A stretch of 64,000 nt of DNA from CAXXOZ01 sp963676435 (GCA_963676435.2 CAXXOZ010000020.1:191359-255358); one strand, 5' to 3'; shown: positions 8,164-17,402, numbered from the stretch's first letter. Notes: a model not told the origin generated them from the letters alone. Numbers and translations are program-made.

Positions 8164-9459
8164 TTAAACTAAAACCCTTTTGTCAATTACTCTTTTTGCT
8201 TTTCCTTCACTTCTTTCTATTGTTTTTGGTTCAACTAGTTTGAGTTTAACAGATAGACCAAGTGCTTGTTTTAGTACATGAGACACTTCTTTAGACAGTG
8301 TTTCTATTTTGCCTGCTTCTTTAAAAAACTTTTCCTCTGCTTCAACATGAACTTCTAAGGTATCATTATTATTTTCTCTTTCAACGATCATTATGTAATG
8401 TGGCAGGACACCCTCCACTTCGAGTAATGCTGTTTCAACTTGAGATGGAAATACATTTACACCTCTAATAATAAGCATATCATCAGTTCTACCTTTGAAC
8501 CTGGAAATCCTTGCCTGAGTTCTTCCACATTCACATTTAGCATAATCTATGCTGGTTAAATCTTTTGTTCTATATCTTAGCAATGGTAATGCTTCTTTTG
8601 TAATAGTAGTAAAAACTAATTCTCCAGTTTCACCTTCTTTTACACTTTCTAAAGTATCAGGATTTAATACTTCAGGAATAAAATGATCCTCATACACATG
8701 AAGTCCTTTATGGTATTTACAATCTGCTGCAACTCCAGGTCCCATTATTTCACTTAATCCGTAAATATCATAAGCAATTATACCAAGTTTGCTTTCGATT
8801 TCTTTTCGCATGTTTTCTGTCCATGGTTCCGCACCACAAATCGCTGCTTTTAATTTTATATCTTTTATTAAATTTGTTTCATATAAGGCTTCAGTAAGAT
8901 GTAATAAATATGATGGAGTACAAGCTATTGCCGTAGCACCAAAGTCGGTCATCATGGTTATTTGTTTTTTAGTATTCCCAGAAGATAATGGAACAACTGT
9001 AGCTCCAAGGTTTTCTGCACCATAATGCAGGCCTAATCCTCCTGTAAATAAACCATAACCATATGAAACCTGTAAAATGTCATTCTTATCTAATCCAGCC
9101 ATTGCTAGAACTCTTGCAACGCATTCTTCCCATATTTCAATATCTTTTCTAGAATAACCTACTACCGTTGCTTTTCCTGTAGTCCCACTAGAAGCGTGCA
9201 CCCTCACAACTTCTGACTGTGGAACTGCAAATAACCCAAAAGGATAATTCTCCCTTAAATCATCTTTAGTAGTAAATGGTAATTTTGCTAAATCTTCAAC
9301 CCCTTTAATATCTCCCGGTTCTACTCCCATTTCCTGCATTTTTTTTCGATAAAAGTCTACATTATGATAAACCCTGTTAACCATTTTTTTAAGCCTTTTG
9401 CTTTGTAAATCATAAATCTCATCACGGCTCATGCATTCTTTCGTTTCGTTCCAGATCAT
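8164..9459 (-). CDS. paaK: Phenylacetate-CoA ligase (PaaK-type adenylate-forming enzyme)
   Basis: A 431-residue AMP-forming acyl-CoA ligase, the usual PaaK length. The ATP/AMP-binding motif is VRVHASSGTTGKATVVGY; DIYGLSEIMGPGVAADC and LLRYRTKDLT mark the core domain, and the C-terminal PaaK domain begins near MLIIRGVNVFPSQVE. The enzyme makes an aryl-acetyl-CoA from the acid, ATP and CoA. In amino-acid-fermenting anaerobes such ligases often work with indolepyruvate or 2-oxoacid:ferredoxin oxidoreductases on products of aromatic or branched-chain amino acids; none is visible here. A TATAAT -10 box lies in the 85-base gap upstream but with a weak -35, so an activator may be needed. Confidence 0.9.
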   Translation of the reverse strand: MIWNETKECMSRDEIYDLQSKRLKKMVNRVYHNVDFYRKKMQEMGVEPGDIKGVEDLAKLPFTTKDDLRENYPFGLFAVPQSEVVRVHASSGTTGKATVVGYSRKDIEIWEECVARVLAMAGLDKNDILQVSYGYGLFTGGLGLHYGAENLGATVVPLSSGNTKKQITMMTDFGATAIACTPSYLLHLTEALYETNLIKDIKLKAAICGAEPWTENMRKEIESKLGIIAYDIYGLSEIMGPGVAADCKYHKGLHVYEDHFIPEVLNPDTLESVKEGETGELVFTTITKEALPLLRYRTKDLTSIDYAKCECGRTQARISRFKGRTDDMLIIRGVNVFPSQVETALLEVEGVLPHYIMIVERENNNDTLEVHVEAEEKFFKEAGKIETLSKEVSHVLKQALGLSVKLKLVEPKTIERSEGKAKRVIDKRVLV

Positions 9460-9544
9460 AAGATTTCCTCCAATATTTAATTTTATATATTATACACTCA
9501 TATAAACTTTATCATATGTGAAGTAAATGTACAATAATCTAGAT

Positions 9545-10024
9545 TTATAAGTTTTTAACTTTAAATTGTCTATCTGCTTCGCGCCTTTGATCTTTTTTCG
9601 CAATATCATGACGCTTATCATATAATTTTTTCCCTTTTGCTAAGCCAATTTCAAGTTTTACCAGACTTCCTTTAAAGTACACCCTTAAAGGAACCAATGT
9701 ATACCCTTTTTCAGCAAGTTGTCCTGCTATTTTCCTGATTTCGTGTTTATGAAGTAGTAATTTCCTTACTCTCATAGGGTCTTTATTAAAAATATTACCT
9801 TTTTCATATGGACTGATATTCATATTATAGATAAAAACTTCACCTTTTTCCACCTTTATAAAAGCCTCTTTAACACTACACTTTCCAGCTCTTAAAGACT
9901 TTACTTCGGTTCCAAATAATTCTATTCCTGCTTCATAGGTATCTTCTATAAAATAATCAAACCTTGCTTTTTTATTGTTGGCTATTAATCTAAAACCTTC
10001 CTTTAATTTTGCCAATTCTCTCAC
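9545..10024 (-). CDS. smpB: SsrA-binding protein SmpB
   Basis: A 159-residue protein with the SmpB pattern: NKKARFDYFIEDTYEAGIEL, GTEVKSLRAGKCSVKEAF, and the C-terminal KGKKLYDKRHDIAKKDQRRE. It binds tmRNA and brings it to stalled ribosomes for trans-translation. The start is a GTG that overlaps the rnr stop (GTGA), giving translational coupling. The tmRNA gene ssrA, which often follows smpB, is not present in the 85-base gap downstream. The family is certain. Confidence 0.97.
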   Translation of the reverse strand: MRELAKLKEGFRLIANNKKARFDYFIEDTYEAGIELFGTEVKSLRAGKCSVKEAFIKVEKGEVFIYNMNISPYEKGNIFNKDPMRVRKLLLHKHEIRKIAGQLAEKGYTLVPLRVYFKGSLVKLEIGLAKGKKLYDKRHDIAKKDQRREADRQFKVKNL

Positions 10025-11946
10025 TCTCCATCTGCTATTTCAAAATCTATTGTTTTTTGTAATTTATCCGTCCTAACTAAGGTGACTTTAACTTTCTGTC
10101 CAAGTTTGTATTTATTATTTTTATTTTTTCCAGTTAATTCATATCTTTCTTCATCGTATATATAAAAATCATCTTTTAAATCTGAAATCCTAACCATTCC
10201 TTCAACAGTATTTGGTAGTTCAACATACATACCCCATCCTGTTATTCCAGAAATTACACCATCAAAAATTTCTCCAATATGTTTTTCCATAAATTCAACT
10301 TTCTTAAGTTTTATGGTTTCTCTTTCGGCTTCTTCAGCCCGTCTTTCAGTTTTACTTGACTGTTCTGAAACACTTTGAACAATTTTTGAATAATGTGAAA
10401 GTCTTTCTTCGTTAAGCTTTCCATTCAAGTTTTCTTTTATTATTCTATGTATCTGTAAATCTGGATATCTCCTAATAGGAGATGTAAAGTGGCAATAATA
10501 TTTTGCCGCAAGTCCAAAGTGATTTGTAGACATAGATGAATATTTAGCCTGTTTCATTGATCTAAGTATCAAACGACTAATCAATGGTTCTTCATCAGTT
10601 CCATCTATTTTTTCTAAAAGTTTCTGAAATTCTTTTGGGTGTATACTGTCCCTACCAACCCTTAATGAATAACCAAAGTTATTTATAAAAGTTGAAAGTT
10701 TAATTATTTTTTCTGATTCAGGTGATTCATGTATTCTATATACAAATGGTATTTCCTGCCAAAAATAATTTTCTGCTATTGTTTCATTTGCTAATAGCAT
10801 AAAATCTTCAATTATTTTTGTTGCAACATTTCTATCATAAGGTTTAATATCTACAGGTATACCTCTTTTATTTAATATAACTTTTGTCTCTGGAAAATCA
10901 AAGTCTATACTTCCTCTAGCCCTTCTTTTGTTTCTTAATATTTTAGCCAATTCTTTCATTTGCTCAAACATTGGAACTAGTTCTTTATACTCTTCTATTT
11001 CTTTTTCATTCTTTTCAGCAAGTATCTTTTTCACACTTGTGTATGTCATTCTACGATTTACATTTATAACTGTTTCTCTTATATCGTTTTCAAATACATT
11101 ACCATTTTCATCTATTTTCATTATACAACTAAGAGCAAGTCTTTCAACTCCCTCATTTAAAGAACAGATTCCATTAGAAAGTTTCTTTGGAAGCATAGGT
11201 ATAACCCTATCCACAAGATAAACGCTAGTACCACGATTTAGGGCTGATTTATCAAGAGGCTTACCTTCTTTTACATAATGAGTTACATCAGCAATATGCA
11301 CCCCTAACGTATAGACTCCATTATCTTTTGTAAGCGTTATAGCATCATCTAAATCTTTAGCATCTTCACCGTCAATAGTTACTGTCTGCCAGTCTGTTAT
11401 ATTAAGTCTTCCCTGTTTTTCCTTATCTGTAACCAGTGTATTTATAGATTCAGTTTCTGCTAAAACTTCTTCTGAAAAATCAACAGGTATTTCATATGCT
11501 AAAACAACTGATTTCACATCTGTACCTGGATCATCTATGTTTCCAATTATTTCTATTATTTTACCTTCTGGCTTATGGTGTTTATCTGCATATTTTGTTA
11601 TTTGTGCCATAACCTTCTGGCCATCCTTTGCGCCTTTAATATTTTTCCCAGCAATATAGATATCTTTAGAGAATTTTTTATTATCAGGAATCACAAAACC
11701 AAAACTTTTTGCCCTTGAAAAAGTTCCTACAACATTTGTAGTTTCATGTTTAATAACATTTACAATTTTTCCTTCTCTTCTTTTACCTTTTGCACTACCT
11801 TTTTTTATTGTAACTTCTACAGTATCTTTATGCATAGCAAGAGCTGCATGTTTTTCAGGTATAAAGATATCGTCATCTTCACCTTCAACCCTGACAAATC
11901 CAAAGCCTGCCTGATTACCTTCGAATATTCCAACTATTTTATCCAT
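10021..11946 (-). CDS. rnr: Ribonuclease R (short form)
   Basis: A 641-residue 3'-5' exoribonuclease of the RNase II/R family. Two cold-shock-like domains (about 1-150) precede the RNB catalytic domain with the metal-binding motif DGEDAKDLDDAI (about 210) and the typical HYCHFTSPIRRYPDL; an S1 domain closes the protein (GEIFDGVISGITGWGMYVE). It degrades structured RNA, including in tmRNA-linked decay, which fits the secG-rnr-smpB order. The protein is shorter than usual (about 700-800) because it lacks the N-terminal helix-turn-helix segment and the basic tail. The start has a good AGGAGA site, so the short form looks genuine. Confidence 0.95.
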   Translation of the reverse strand: MDKIVGIFEGNQAGFGFVRVEGEDDDIFIPEKHAALAMHKDTVEVTIKKGSAKGKRREGKIVNVIKHETTNVVGTFSRAKSFGFVIPDNKKFSKDIYIAGKNIKGAKDGQKVMAQITKYADKHHKPEGKIIEIIGNIDDPGTDVKSVVLAYEIPVDFSEEVLAETESINTLVTDKEKQGRLNITDWQTVTIDGEDAKDLDDAITLTKDNGVYTLGVHIADVTHYVKEGKPLDKSALNRGTSVYLVDRVIPMLPKKLSNGICSLNEGVERLALSCIMKIDENGNVFENDIRETVINVNRRMTYTSVKKILAEKNEKEIEEYKELVPMFEQMKELAKILRNKRRARGSIDFDFPETKVILNKRGIPVDIKPYDRNVATKIIEDFMLLANETIAENYFWQEIPFVYRIHESPESEKIIKLSTFINNFGYSLRVGRDSIHPKEFQKLLEKIDGTDEEPLISRLILRSMKQAKYSSMSTNHFGLAAKYYCHFTSPIRRYPDLQIHRIIKENLNGKLNEERLSHYSKIVQSVSEQSSKTERRAEEAERETIKLKKVEFMEKHIGEIFDGVISGITGWGMYVELPNTVEGMVRISDLKDDFYIYDEERYELTGKNKNNKYKLGQKVKVTLVRTDKLQKTIDFEIADGE

Positions 11947-11992
11947 TTTCTCTCCTAATTAGGGTCTTTTAAAAGATCTCAAGAATTAAAAT

Positions 11993-12019
11993 ACACTCTC
12001 TATTTATTATAGAGAGTGT
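11993..12019 (-). terminator. Hairpin between secG and rnr
   Basis: Ten-base arms ACACTCTCTA and TAGAGAGTGT with a 7-base loop lie six bases after the secG stop. The downstream bases ATTTTAATTC are only moderately T-rich, so this is probably a leaky terminator or an mRNA-processing hairpin ahead of rnr. Confidence 0.65.
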
Positions 12020-12025
12020 TAGAGT

Positions 12026-12265
12026 TTACTTAAAAAATCCTATGTTTAAAATTACTGCAATTAGCATAAATATAATAGCTAAATATTTAGTAACTTTTTC
12101 TATTTTCCCCTCTGTTGAGCGGCCTTTATTTTTACTCCAATAAGTATCTCCGCTTCCTGTTATGGAGGATGTTAACCCTGCATTTTTACCTTCCTGAAGT
12201 AATACTACAACTATTAAAATAATACAAACAATCACAAGTACTATTGATGATATTAAACTAAACAA
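12026..12265 (-). CDS. secG: Preprotein translocase subunit SecG
   Basis: A 79-residue protein with two transmembrane helices (about 4-24 and 57-78) and the conserved cytoplasmic loop VLLQEGKNAGLTSSITGSGDTYW. It is the accessory subunit of the SecYEG channel. An AGGAGGTG site precedes the start, and a good promoter (TTGATA, 17 bases, TAATAT) lies just upstream. It is followed by rnr and smpB, the standard order in Firmicutes. Confidence 0.96.
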   Translation of the reverse strand: MFSLISSIVLVIVCIILIVVVLLQEGKNAGLTSSITGSGDTYWSKNKGRSTEGKIEKVTKYLAIIFMLIAVILNIGFFK

Positions 12266-12297
12266 AATTCACACCTCCTAAAATCTACGCAACATTT

Positions 12298-12326
12298 ATA
12301 TTATCATATAATAATATCTTTATCAA
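12298..12326 (-). promoter_or_regulatory. Sigma-A-type promoter of secG-rnr-smpB
   Basis: TTGATA (12326-12321) and TAATAT (12303-12298) are separated by 17 bases on the minus strand and lie about 35-60 bases before secG. Confidence 0.65.
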
Positions 12327-12333
12327 GCAATAT

Positions 12334-13554
12334 TTATTCAACAATAAAGCTTCCAAAGACCGCATTTGCTTTATCATTCAACCATGAAGTATTAAATGCT
12401 GATCCATATCTATTTCTACAAATATGTTGACTTGCAAGGGAATCATCATAATCACTTAAAAAATATGTTGTTGTCATTGCTGAATAAGAATTATGTGTAA
12501 CTAAAGGAATCACACCTGTTGAATCCTCTTTTATATAAACTTCACCATTTTCCTTTACTATAGTTACTTTTGCCATTCCACCTAACTGAGTGTTAAAAGC
12601 AGTTTCTGAACCATAGTCCTGTAACCAGGCTTGGTTTGAAATATAATTTCCTAAAGAATAATAGCAAAGAGATTTATTGCCACTAACTGTTTCAATCCAT
12701 TCTACTGGTTGAACCACATGGGGATGAGTCCCAATTATTAAATCAGCACCAGCATCTGTCATTTGATTTGCCCATTCTATCTGATTATCATTTTGTGTAT
12801 TCACATATTCAACTCCCCAATGAGGGAAAACTATAACAAATTCTGCCATTTCACTTGCTTTTGTAATGTCGGCCAAAACTTGATCTCTAGTTGAATCATC
12901 CATAATATTTACAAGGTACTCTTCTCCTGCTGGTAAAGATAACCCGTTTAAACTATATGTATAATTTAACATTGCTATGTTAATGCCTTCTACATTAACT
13001 ATTCTTATTACATCTCTTTGTTCAGGAGTTTCATTTAAACCCAATACTGTGATATTAGATTTTGTTTTCCAAAATTCTATAGCATGTCTAATCCCTGAAG
13101 TTCCTTTATCTGCTGAATGATTACTGGCATGTAAGACTACATTAAATCCTGCATTTGCAATTGCATCTCCTAGCTGATCAGGAGAATTAAATAACGGATA
13201 ACCACTATACCCCACATCTGAACCTGCAAGCATTGTTTCTTGATTTATAACAGCAATATCAGCCTGTGATACATAATCCTTTACCTGAGCAAAAAAATGA
13301 TCAAAATCATAACCATCTGAGGTCTTTGCTTCAGATAATAAAGGCTGATGTAACAAATCGTCTCCAACCGAAACTAAAGTTATTTCAATAGGCGCTTCCG
13401 TAGTAGTTTCTGTTTCAGTTGTTTCATTAGTAGCTGCTGCATTATTATTATTGTTGTTAAAAAATAATAAATACACTGTTAAACCTACTACAGCTATTAG
13501 AGCAATTATCAGTATAGTCAAAAGACCTTTTAATTTTTTCATTTTATTCTCCAT
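12334..13554 (-). CDS. CapA family protein (PGA_cap metallophosphatase-like), membrane-anchored
   Basis: A 406-residue protein with an N-terminal membrane anchor (about 8-31), a low-complexity Asn then Thr/Glu linker (about 32-55), and a CapA/PGA_cap domain of the calcineurin-like fold: SVGDDLLHQP, INQETMLAG, LHASNHSADKG, FPHWGVEY and IGTHPHVVQPVEW carry the probable metal ligands. Related proteins take part in poly-gamma-glutamate capsule synthesis, but in Clostridia single CapA proteins without capBC are common and of unclear role; no cap genes are nearby. It faces the outside of the cell. No strong terminator separates it from secG. Confidence 0.88.
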   Translation of the reverse strand: MENKMKKLKGLLTILIIALIAVVGLTVYLLFFNNNNNNAAATNETTETETTTEAPIEITLVSVGDDLLHQPLLSEAKTSDGYDFDHFFAQVKDYVSQADIAVINQETMLAGSDVGYSGYPLFNSPDQLGDAIANAGFNVVLHASNHSADKGTSGIRHAIEFWKTKSNITVLGLNETPEQRDVIRIVNVEGINIAMLNYTYSLNGLSLPAGEEYLVNIMDDSTRDQVLADITKASEMAEFVIVFPHWGVEYVNTQNDNQIEWANQMTDAGADLIIGTHPHVVQPVEWIETVSGNKSLCYYSLGNYISNQAWLQDYGSETAFNTQLGGMAKVTIVKENGEVYIKEDSTGVIPLVTHNSYSAMTTTYFLSDYDDSLASQHICRNRYGSAFNTSWLNDKANAVFGSFIVE

Positions 13555-13604
13555 CCCTATTATCAGTTTAAATATGCTTAGTATTATACATTAATTATTA
13601 AAAT

Positions 13605-14435
13605 TCAACAATTCCCCACAAAAACATTTTTCAAGTTTTTTCTAGCAATATCCGCTAAACTATGTATCAATGTAACATCAGTTGGGTTTTCATCTAACAT
13701 TTTTCTTTGAGGAAAAAACCTTGAAATATGGTAAGGAATTTCCACATTTATTTCGCTTATCCATGAAGACATTTTTTCCATTTCTTCTATAGTGTCATTT
13801 TGCCCTGGTATAATTAATGTAGTTATTTCAACATGGGCTTCTTTTGCTGCAATTTTTATAAAATTTTTAACAGTTTCTAAGTCTCCATAAATGCTTTTAT
13901 AAAAAATTTCGGTAAATCCTTTTAAATCTATATTAAATGCATCTATATAAGGCAGTACTTTATATAATATTTCTGGCATGACTGAACCATTTGTAACTAC
14001 TACATTTTTCATACCTGCTTTTCTAATTAACTTTGAACAGTCAAGTGCATATTCATACCCAATCATTGGTTCATTATATGTATATGCTAAACCTATATTA
14101 TTTTCCTTTTTTAGTTCTATTGCTTTTTTTACTAATTCTTCTGGTGTTAATCTGATAAATTCAACGCTATCTTCATAAGCCATTGATATTGAATAATTTT
14201 GACAAAACGGACAATCTAAATTGCAACCAAAACTACCAACTGATAAAATATTCTTTCCTGATTCGAAACATTTTAAAGGCTTCTTTTCAATTGGATCTAA
14301 TGCAATTGATGTAATTTTTCCATAATTAATAGAAACACTTTTTCCTGCAATATTTTTTCGTGCTTTACAAATGCCTGTCTGGCCTTCATTTAGATTACAT
14401 TGATGCATACATACATCACAAACTATCCTATTTAT
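13605..14435 (-). CDS. amrS: AmmeMemoRadiSam system radical SAM protein AmrS (probable AUA start)
   Basis: A radical SAM enzyme with the cluster motif CNLDCPFCQNY, TYNEPMIGYEY, VVTNGSV and DLKGF. The family starts with a cysteine-rich pattern C-x2-C-x3-C-x-L-x-EGQ-x-G-x-C. Here the first ATG (14408) would cut off the first two cysteines; reading upstream in frame gives NRIVCDVCMHQC back to an ATA at 14435, just after an in-frame stop. A nine-base match to the 16S 3' end, GAGGTGATC, stands nine bases before that ATA, whereas the ATG has no ribosome site. The gene would overlap amrBA by eight bases. It would be 276 residues. The chemistry of the AmrABS set is unknown. Confidence 0.88.
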   Translation of the reverse strand: MNRIVCDVCMHQCNLNEGQTGICKARKNIAGKSVSINYGKITSIALDPIEKKPLKCFESGKNILSVGSFGCNLDCPFCQNYSISMAYEDSVEFIRLTPEELVKKAIELKKENNIGLAYTYNEPMIGYEYALDCSKLIRKAGMKNVVVTNGSVMPEILYKVLPYIDAFNIDLKGFTEIFYKSIYGDLETVKNFIKIAAKEAHVEITTLIIPGQNDTIEEMEKMSSWISEINVEIPYHISRFFPQRKMLDENPTDVTLIHSLADIARKNLKNVFVGNC

Positions 14436-15825
14436 GCCTGATCACCTCAAATCTTTTTAATGAGTAGTCGTCATCTTCAAGATTAATTCCTGCTTTTTGT
14501 TTAGCAATATTTATTTGTTCTTCTACAGAATCCACACCTTCTAAATTAGGTAAAAGTAAACCTTTTTTATTTCCCTGAGTCACTATTACACCGAAGCGTT
14601 TTTCGTCTAGCTGATTTATTGAATCAATTTTTTCTGTTTCTCCAAGTACATCTACACTATATGTAATTTTTTCTAATTCTTCTCTTTTAACTGGTGGAAA
14701 TCTAGGATCTCTTAAGCCAGCGCTTATAGCGTTTTCTATTATTTCTTCTGCCACTGTATCCTTAGTGGATTCAATGGTTCCTATGCAACCTCTTAGGTGT
14801 CCATTTATTTTTAATGATACAAATGTTCCAGCTCTATTTTTTGTAAGTTCTTTTGATATATGTTCAGGAATAGATATTTTTACGCCATTTTTAACATAGG
14901 TTTCAAGAGCGTTTCTAGCTAACTTAACATATACATCTTCATTAGCTTTTCTTTCTGTTAATGCTAATTCCAAAATCTTACTAAATTTATCTAAAAAATT
15001 TCTATTATCGTCTCTACCAGTTACTTTAAAGGAACAAACACCATATCCTACACCAAAAGGACCTTCATAGGATAATTTTTTTGATTGAACTTCACATCTA
15101 TCCAAAGCACCTGCTAACATTACAAAAGTCCTATGACCACATTCTGCAGCTTTTGAACAAAACTCTTCCGAAAAATCAAAAAGGCTTCCAAAATCTCCTT
15201 TACCCATAACATCCATTATTCTTTCATCATAAACCGGACCTTCATCTCTGTATCCATAAGGCCCCATCTCTTTTAGCATATGGGATAAATCACCACTGGC
15301 TATAAATACAGTTTTTCTATTAAGTTTTTGAGCTACCTGTTTTACATACATTCCCAATCTATAATGCTCTGCATAGCTTAATCCTGATATTCCAATCCTA
15401 ACTATCTTTGATCTCATAGTTTGGTTTAATTCTTTTTCAATAAAATATATAGGTATCATTGTTGCGTGGTCTAGTTTTTTATCTCTTTCACCTAAGTTTC
15501 CAGCCATCAAATCATTTTCTTCTGACATATCACATAATCTATATATAAATTCAGTATCATATTCAGCTCCAATTTCAACTTCTCTAACACCAAATTCTCT
15601 AAAGTCTCCTACCGCTTTTTCTCCAGGAGAAATGTGTATATAGTCAGCATAAGAAACCAAATGAGGTGTGGCAATAACAATAGTGTCTGGATCTGTTCTC
15701 GCTATTTCTTTAGCAATTTTTTTATATGAGTTAATAGTATCTTTAATACCTGTTTCCTTACCATTACCTACTTCTGGAATTATTAATGGTGGATGTGGAA
15801 CCATATAAGCTGAAACAACGGACAT
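14428..15825 (-). CDS. Fused AmmeMemoRadiSam proteins AmrB (MEMO1-like) and AmrA (AMMECR1-like)
   Basis: A 465-residue two-domain protein. Residues 1-265 form a MEMO1-like domain (class III extradiol-dioxygenase fold) with AYMVPHPPLIIPEVG, IVIATPHLVSYADY, ATMIPIYF and FIASGDLSHML. Residues about 275-465 are an AMMECR1 domain with RAGTFVSLKINGHLRGCIG and DPRFPPVKREELEKI. These are separate genes in many genomes. The radical SAM partner AmrS follows with overlap, so all three parts of the system are made together. The biological role of the system is not settled. The gene follows gpmI by 41 bases and may be cotranscribed with it. Confidence 0.93.
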   Translation of the reverse strand: MSVVSAYMVPHPPLIIPEVGNGKETGIKDTINSYKKIAKEIARTDPDTIVIATPHLVSYADYIHISPGEKAVGDFREFGVREVEIGAEYDTEFIYRLCDMSEENDLMAGNLGERDKKLDHATMIPIYFIEKELNQTMRSKIVRIGISGLSYAEHYRLGMYVKQVAQKLNRKTVFIASGDLSHMLKEMGPYGYRDEGPVYDERIMDVMGKGDFGSLFDFSEEFCSKAAECGHRTFVMLAGALDRCEVQSKKLSYEGPFGVGYGVCSFKVTGRDDNRNFLDKFSKILELALTERKANEDVYVKLARNALETYVKNGVKISIPEHISKELTKNRAGTFVSLKINGHLRGCIGTIESTKDTVAEEIIENAISAGLRDPRFPPVKREELEKITYSVDVLGETEKIDSINQLDEKRFGVIVTQGNKKGLLLPNLEGVDSVEEQINIAKQKAGINLEDDDYSLKRFEVIRHK

Positions 15826-15866
15826 ATTCTACCTCCTATCGTTTAAAAACTTAAGACTTAAAATAA

Positions 15867-17402
15867 CTATTTTGTTAGTAAAGAATTCCCTGTCATTTCT
15901 TCTGGTTTTTCAAGTTCCATTAGGTCTATTAAAGTCGGTACTATATCTGCAAGACATCCACCTTCTTTAAGACCTACTCCTTCATCTGCTCCTACTAGTA
16001 TAAATGGAACTGGATTTGTAGTATGTGCTGTGAATGGTCCACCTGTTTCAGGATCAATTAGCTGCTCTGCATTACCGTGATCTGCACAAATAAACAGGAT
16101 TCCATCTTTTTCTTTAACAAGTTCTACTGAATTTCCTACACATGTATCAATTACTTCTATTGCATTTATTACAGCTTTTTCTACTCCTGTATGTCCTACC
16201 ATGTCAGGATTTGCAAAGTTAACTACAATAACATCGTATTTATCTGATTCTATTGACTTAGTAAGAGCTTCACAAACTTTATATGCGCTCATTTCTGGCT
16301 GTAAATCATATGTTGCAACTTTTGGCGAAGGAATTAATATTCTTTCCTCTCCCTCATTCGGTGTTTCAACTCCACCATTAAAGAAAAATGTAACATGGGC
16401 ATATTTTTCTGTTTCTGCCAGTCTTAATTGTTTTAATCCTTTTGAGGCTAAAAATTCACCAAATGTATTTTTTATTTCAACTTTTTCAAATGCTACAAAT
16501 TTATTTTTAATAGTAACATCATAATCAGTAAAACATACAAAATGTGTTTTTACTCTTTCACCTCTTTCAAAACCTTCGAACTCATCATCACAGAAAGTTC
16601 TTGTTATCTGTCTTGCTCTGTCAGGTCTAAAGTTAAAGAATATAACTGAATCATTTTCTTTTACTGTTGCTACTGGTTTTCCATTTTCTGTTATTACAGA
16701 TGGTACTACAAATTCATCTGTAATTTTTTCTGCATATGATTTTTCAATAGCTGTTTCTGGATTATCAAAAAGCTCACCTTTTCCATTTACTATAGCATCA
16801 TAGGCTTTTCTAACTCTTTCCCATCTGTTATCTCTATCCATTGCATAATATCTTCCGATTACTGTTGCAATTTTTCCGACTTTTTTGTCTGCCATTTCTT
16901 TTTCTAGTTGTTTTAAATATTCAATACCCGAGGTTGGAGATGTATCTCTTCCATCTAAAAAAGTATGTATATATACTCTGTCAAAATTTTCTCTTTTTGC
17001 AAGTTCAAGAAGCCCATAAAGATGACCATTTGTAGAATGTACTCCTCCGTCTGATAAAAGTCCGAAAAGATGCAAATCAGAATTGTTTGCTTTACAATTG
17101 TTTATTGCATCAAGCAAAGCCTTATTTTCATAGAAATCTCCATCAGTAATTGCTTTTGTAATTCTTGTTAGTTCTTGATATACAATTCTTCCGGCACCCA
17201 TATTTAAGTGTCCCACCTCTGAATTTCCCATTTGTCCTTCTGGCAATCCAACAGCCATTCCACTCGCATTACCTTTCACAAAAGGATATTCTTTCATAAG
17301 AGAATCTATGTTAGGGATTTTTGCTTCTTTAATAGCATTTCCTTCAATTTTATCATTAAGTCCGAATCCATCTAAAATCATTAATACAATAGGTTTTTTC
17401 AT
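15867..17402 (-). CDS. gpmI: 2,3-bisphosphoglycerate-independent phosphoglycerate mutase
   Basis: A 511-residue enzyme of the alkaline-phosphatase superfamily, normal length for GpmI. MILDGFGLND carries the first metal ligands, GNSEVGHLNMGAG the catalytic serine, HTFLDGRDTSP and RYYAMDRDNRW the substrate-binding loop, and FICADHGNAEQ the second metal site. It interconverts 3- and 2-phosphoglycerate in glycolysis using manganese. It is the last of gap-pgk-tpiA-gpmI; enolase is not in the window. A GC-rich hairpin stands between tpiA and this gene. Confidence 0.97.
   Translation of the reverse strand: MKKPIVLMILDGFGLNDKIEGNAIKEAKIPNIDSLMKEYPFVKGNASGMAVGLPEGQMGNSEVGHLNMGAGRIVYQELTRITKAITDGDFYENKALLDAINNCKANNSDLHLFGLLSDGGVHSTNGHLYGLLELAKRENFDRVYIHTFLDGRDTSPTSGIEYLKQLEKEMADKKVGKIATVIGRYYAMDRDNRWERVRKAYDAIVNGKGELFDNPETAIEKSYAEKITDEFVVPSVITENGKPVATVKENDSVIFFNFRPDRARQITRTFCDDEFEGFERGERVKTHFVCFTDYDVTIKNKFVAFEKVEIKNTFGEFLASKGLKQLRLAETEKYAHVTFFFNGGVETPNEGEERILIPSPKVATYDLQPEMSAYKVCEALTKSIESDKYDVIVVNFANPDMVGHTGVEKAVINAIEVIDTCVGNSVELVKEKDGILFICADHGNAEQLIDPETGGPFTAHTTNPVPFILVGADEGVGLKEGGCLADIVPTLIDLMELEKPEEMTGNSLLTK

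Noticed and set aside
9460..9544. Possible ssrA (tmRNA) gene next to smpB
   Set aside because: The gap is only 85 bases and holds the paaK promoter region; a tmRNA needs about 350 bases.
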